Shown one piece after another: positions 59,518 to 61,758 of a stretch of DNA of 61,758 nt (positions within the stretch are counted from its first letter, which is position 1; every line of letters begins with the position of its first letter). This DNA comes from Alphaproteobacteria bacterium. GTDB taxonomy: Bacteria; Pseudomonadota; Alphaproteobacteria; Rs-D84. Made by a program: the position numbers and the translations under genes. Under the pieces are notes generated by a model, which saw nothing but the letters and a program-made list of their open reading frames with translations, had not been told where the DNA came from and did no database searches. The stretch is from contig JAFTTY010000033.1 in the NCBI GenBank assembly GCA_017466525.1, forward strand, positions 1-61,758. Reading direction: 5' to 3'.

Positions 59518-60462
59518 TTATAATTTATTTTCGCTGCCCATTATGTCTTTGATTTCATCCAGGCATATTTGTGTCATTGTTTGGCGGGCGCGATTTAGAT
59601 AATCACGTGGGTTGAAGTTCGATGGATTTTCTGACAGGGATTTGCGTACTGCGGCGGTAAAGCCCAGACGCAGGTCGCTGTCTACATTAATTTTGCAAAT
59701 ATTCATTTTTGTTGCGCGGCGCAGTTGTATTGTGTCGATGCCACGTGTGCCGGACATTTTGCCACCGAATTCATTTATAGTTGTGACCAGTTTTTGTGGT
59801 ATGTTTGATGCACCGTGTAATACCAATGGAAATCCGGGCAGGCGTTGTGCAACGTCGGCCAATATGTCAAATCTTAATTCTTCGTTGTCGGATTTGCGTT
59901 TATAGGCGCCGTGGCTGGTGCCGATGGCGATGGCCAGGGAATCGATGTCGGTTGCGTTTACAAATTTTTCTACGTCACCTGGGTTGGTGTAAGATGATGT
60001 TTCGCCAAATGTATTTTCGTCTTCGATGCCGGCCAGGGTGCCAAGTTCAGCCTCTACGGATACATTGTGTTTGTGGGCAAATTCAGCGACTTGTTGGCTA
60101 AGTTTAATATTTTCGTCAAAGGGCAGTTTGCTGGCATCAATCATGACAGATGAAAAGCCTAATTCGATTGCGTGTTTGCATGCTTCAAAACTGCCACCAT
60201 GGTCCAGGTGTAGTGCGACTTGATTTTTTGTGTTTATATTTGCGCCGCGCATCATGCCGATTAACATGTCGTCACCCATGTATTTTAGGGCAGATTCTGA
60301 TACGGCTAAAATTACGGGGCTGTTTGCCAGGCGGGCAGCGTCCAGAATGGCGGTCAGTGTTTCCATGTTATAGAAGTTAAATGCAGGTATTGCATAACCG
60401 CCGGTAATTGCGTCGGCAAACATTTGTTTTGTGTTTACTAATCCCATGTCTGAATACGTCAT
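59518..60462 (-). CDS. Class II fructose-bisphosphate aldolase (FbaA/GatY-type)
   Basis: 314 aa Zn-dependent aldolase. ALHLDHGGSFEACKHAIELGFSSVMIDAS holds the metal His and catalytic Asp; GTLAGIEDENT, GTSHGAYK (second His) and LVLHGASNIPQK (third His), and KMNICKINVDSDLRLGFTAAVRK (phosphate binding) follow. Substrate is fructose-1,6-bisphosphate or tagatose-1,6-bisphosphate, not resolved. AAGGAAGGC precedes ATG 60462. Single gene, convergent with efp; its stop lies seven bases after module copy 2. Confidence 0.9.
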   Translation of the reverse strand: MTYSDMGLVNTKQMFADAITGGYAIPAFNFYNMETLTAILDAARLANSPVILAVSESALKYMGDDMLIGMMRGANINTKNQVALHLDHGGSFEACKHAIELGFSSVMIDASKLPFDENIKLSQQVAEFAHKHNVSVEAELGTLAGIEDENTFGETSSYTNPGDVEKFVNATDIDSLAIAIGTSHGAYKRKSDNEELRFDILADVAQRLPGFPLVLHGASNIPQKLVTTINEFGGKMSGTRGIDTIQLRRATKMNICKINVDSDLRLGFTAAVRKSLSENPSNFNPRDYLNRARQTMTQICLDEIKDIMGSENKL

Positions 60463-60624
60463 AATGCCTTCCTTTATTATTGCTTATGTGTGAAATTATA
60501 ACATATTTTGTGTGGATGACAGCAGAAAAATTTTAATCGACCGCTTGACAATGAATGAATTTGTGCAACAATTAAATACGAATCGGGGGTGTGATAGAGA
60601 AAGCAGTTATACAAAGGATAAAAA

Positions 60625-60954
60625 ATGAAAAAAGCTTTGTTTGCATTGATGGGCTTGGTTGTGTTGGCTGGTTGCTCTTCATACTATGATTATTACAAGG
60701 GTGGTGTTCGTTACACCCAAGATGGCGATGATTGTGTGTTCTATTCTGCAGAACGTGGTCGTCGTTATTCTGATGATATTCGTTCATTGAATATGGATAA
60801 AAAGATCGTGTATCGCAATACAATGTGTCGTGATTTGTATGTTCGTGATAATGCGGGTGCGACATCGCGTACTGCACGTCAGGTTTTGGCACCTGCGGCG
60901 ACAAAATCATGTGGTTGCGCAAACGGTTGTAAAAAATATGTTTTTGTAAAATAA
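60625..60954 (+). CDS. Small lipoprotein of unknown function
   Basis: 109 aa; lipobox VLAGC gives a lipidated Cys at about residue 17. The mature part is Tyr/Arg-rich (YYDYYKGGVRYTQDGDDC) and has several cysteines including CGCANGCKKY near the end. A TTGACA sequence 80 bp upstream may be the -35. Single gene with a downstream bidirectional terminator. Confidence 0.75.
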   Translation: MKKALFALMGLVVLAGCSSYYDYYKGGVRYTQDGDDCVFYSAERGRRYSDDIRSLNMDKKIVYRNTMCRDLYVRDNAGATSRTARQVLAPAATKSCGCANGCKKYVFVK

Positions 60955-60973
60955 TTTGCAATCGGTAAAAATA

Positions 60974-61008
60974 AAATCCCCACATTTTTTTGTGGGGGTT
61001 ATTTTTTA
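60974..61008. terminator. Bidirectional terminator
   Basis: Stem AATCCCCACA/TGTGGGGGTT with a T6 loop between the lipoprotein gene and the convergent ribbon-helix-helix gene, overlapping the latter's last codons. Confidence 0.8.
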
Positions 61009-61223
61009 TCTTCGATATTGGCCAGTGAAAATAATACAGATGATATCAAAGATTGATATGGTACATGTTGCTGGTCGGCCAGTTCTTTTATCTTGTCCAG
61101 AATAGGGCGCGGAATGCGCATGTTGATGACACAGTCCGATTTGTTAAACGCCTTGTATGCGGCGTATTCTTTTAGCAATGTTTCGATGTTCATTATGAAC
61201 AATTGCTGCATCACGTTTGGCAT
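60999..61223 (-). CDS. Ribbon-helix-helix (BrnA/CopG-like) protein, orphan
   Basis: 74 aa from ATG 61223 with AGGAG seven bases upstream (a TTG two codons earlier is less likely). The C-terminal half fits BrnA-type antitoxin/CopG regulators: CVINMRIPRPILDKIKELADQQHVPYQSLISSVL, i.e. beta strand INMRIP then two helices. BrnA antitoxins follow a brnT toxin gene; none is adjacent here. Probably a DNA-binding regulator acting alone or a leftover antitoxin. Confidence 0.75.
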   Translation of the reverse strand: MPNVMQQLFIMNIETLLKEYAAYKAFNKSDCVINMRIPRPILDKIKELADQQHVPYQSLISSVLFSLANIEDKK

Positions 61224-61437
61224 ATGCAATCTCCTATACAGTGTGCAATACGTTGGTAATTACAATGAACTATACCAATGTAAATACAATTGTCAATACA
61301 AATATGTTTACAGGTGTAATGGCGTGTGTATTGCGGTTTGTGTTGTTGTTTGTATTGTGTGTATTTGGGTTTGATTTTTGTGTTTTGTATGTATAAAATT
61401 GACGTATGTATTTGTATTAATTGGAAAGGGAAATATT

Positions 61438-61758
61438 ATGATTAAAAAGATATTGTCGTTTTTTGTCTTGTGTGCGTTGATGGTTTTGCCGGCACGTGCA
61501 GAATTAAAGGTTGATATTGTTGCAGGTGGTGCGGATCCGATTTCAATCGCTGTGCAAAAGTTTGAGGTTGCAGGCGATGTTCGTTCCAAAGATGCATCGA
61601 TGATGAGAGAGGTGGTAGAATCTGATTTAAAACGTACGGGCCTGTTTCGTATCGTTAATCATGATGCGTTTCCAGAGTATGTTAAAATGCATGCGATGCC
61701 GAACTTTAAATATTGGCAGGCGATAAAGACCCAGGTCTTGGTTCAGACCAAATTAACA
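61438..61758 (+). CDS. tolB: Tol-Pal system protein TolB (3' truncated by window edge)
   Basis: First 107 residues only. A signal peptide (MIKKILSFFVLCALMVLPARA) is followed by ELKVDIVAGGADPISIAVQKF and VVESDLKRTGLFRIVNHDAF, the typical TolB N-terminal domain. Periplasmic partner of Pal and TolA in outer-membrane constriction at division. GGAAAGGGA precedes the ATG. Upstream tolQ, tolR and tolA are not directly adjacent; a ribbon-helix-helix gene on the opposite strand intervenes. Confidence 0.9.
   Translation, partial: MIKKILSFFVLCALMVLPARAELKVDIVAGGADPISIAVQKFEVAGDVRSKDASMMREVVESDLKRTGLFRIVNHDAFPEYVKMHAMPNFKYWQAIKTQVLVQTKLT

Overview
The window looks like chromosome of a host-associated (probably gut-type) alphaproteobacterium with a modest, AT-leaning genome. 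Pointers are the alphaproteobacterial style of the core genes (LolA, ParE, GatCAB, TatBC), moderate AT bias, GANTC motifs inside promoters (the CcrM methylation site of alphaproteobacteria), two tRNAs with encoded CCA, and several signal-peptide proteins with no recognisable family. The lineage is an inference from gene style; no rRNA is present to settle it. There is no prophage, insertion sequence or CRISPR array. The window starts inside ftsI and ends inside tolB.

Layout. 1-10.8 kb (+): ftsI (5' cut), recJ, an NrnA-like DHH phosphoesterase, lolA, tatB, tatC, an NlpD-like LysM/LytM protein and a 1192-residue protein of unknown function. 10.8-14.0 kb: a membrane-anchored lactate-oxidase-type flavoenzyme (+) facing a secreted trypsin-like protease and its operon partner (-). 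14.1-18.4 kb: tRNA-Lys and envelope genes (beta-barrel protein, DUF2798-like protein, a SodC-like lipoprotein, an autotransporter). 18.4-24.6 kb (-): miaB, two tiny genes, gatB, tRNA-Phe (+), gatA, two small unknown genes, gatC. 24.6-29.7 kb: ruvX (+), then AI-2E-type permease, polytopic membrane protein, sufC, sufB and an anchored protein (-). 29.8-33.1 kb (+): TcpQ-like and PilN-like secretin genes of a type IVb pilus, then a small repeat protein. 33.1-44.6 kb: uvrD, dnaQ, rpsT, plsY, a secreted unknown, dprA, dnaA, an unknown, parE, dnaJ. 44.6-52.7 kb: a VirB2-like pilin, a Cys-rich secreted protein, a REP-like inverted pair, xerC/D, a SIMPL protein, trpS, pgsA, a short uvrC and a prepilin. 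52.7-61.8 kb: rluC-type synthase, AsmA-family protein, cdaA (diadenylate cyclase), dnaN, ppa, efp, class II aldolase, lipoprotein, orphan ribbon-helix-helix protein, tolB.

Themes. Replication and repair genes are dense (recJ, uvrD, uvrC, dnaQ, dprA, dnaA, dnaN, parE, xerC, ruvX). Envelope export and division form a second theme (TatBC with an NlpD-like amidase activator, LolA, FtsI, TolB). Pieces of two surface machines are scattered: type IVb pilus parts and a VirB2-like pilin.

The most unusual items are: (1) an almost identical ~188-bp non-coding module directly after both dnaN and efp, each holding two hairpins that share one internal sequence, where the differences in the main stems keep the base pairing; (2) a DnaA whose arginine-finger and sensor II positions are substituted; (3) a full-length CdaA-type c-di-AMP synthase in an apparent alphaproteobacterium; (4) a 17-bp promoter block with an internal GANTC shared by dnaN and the pilus operon.
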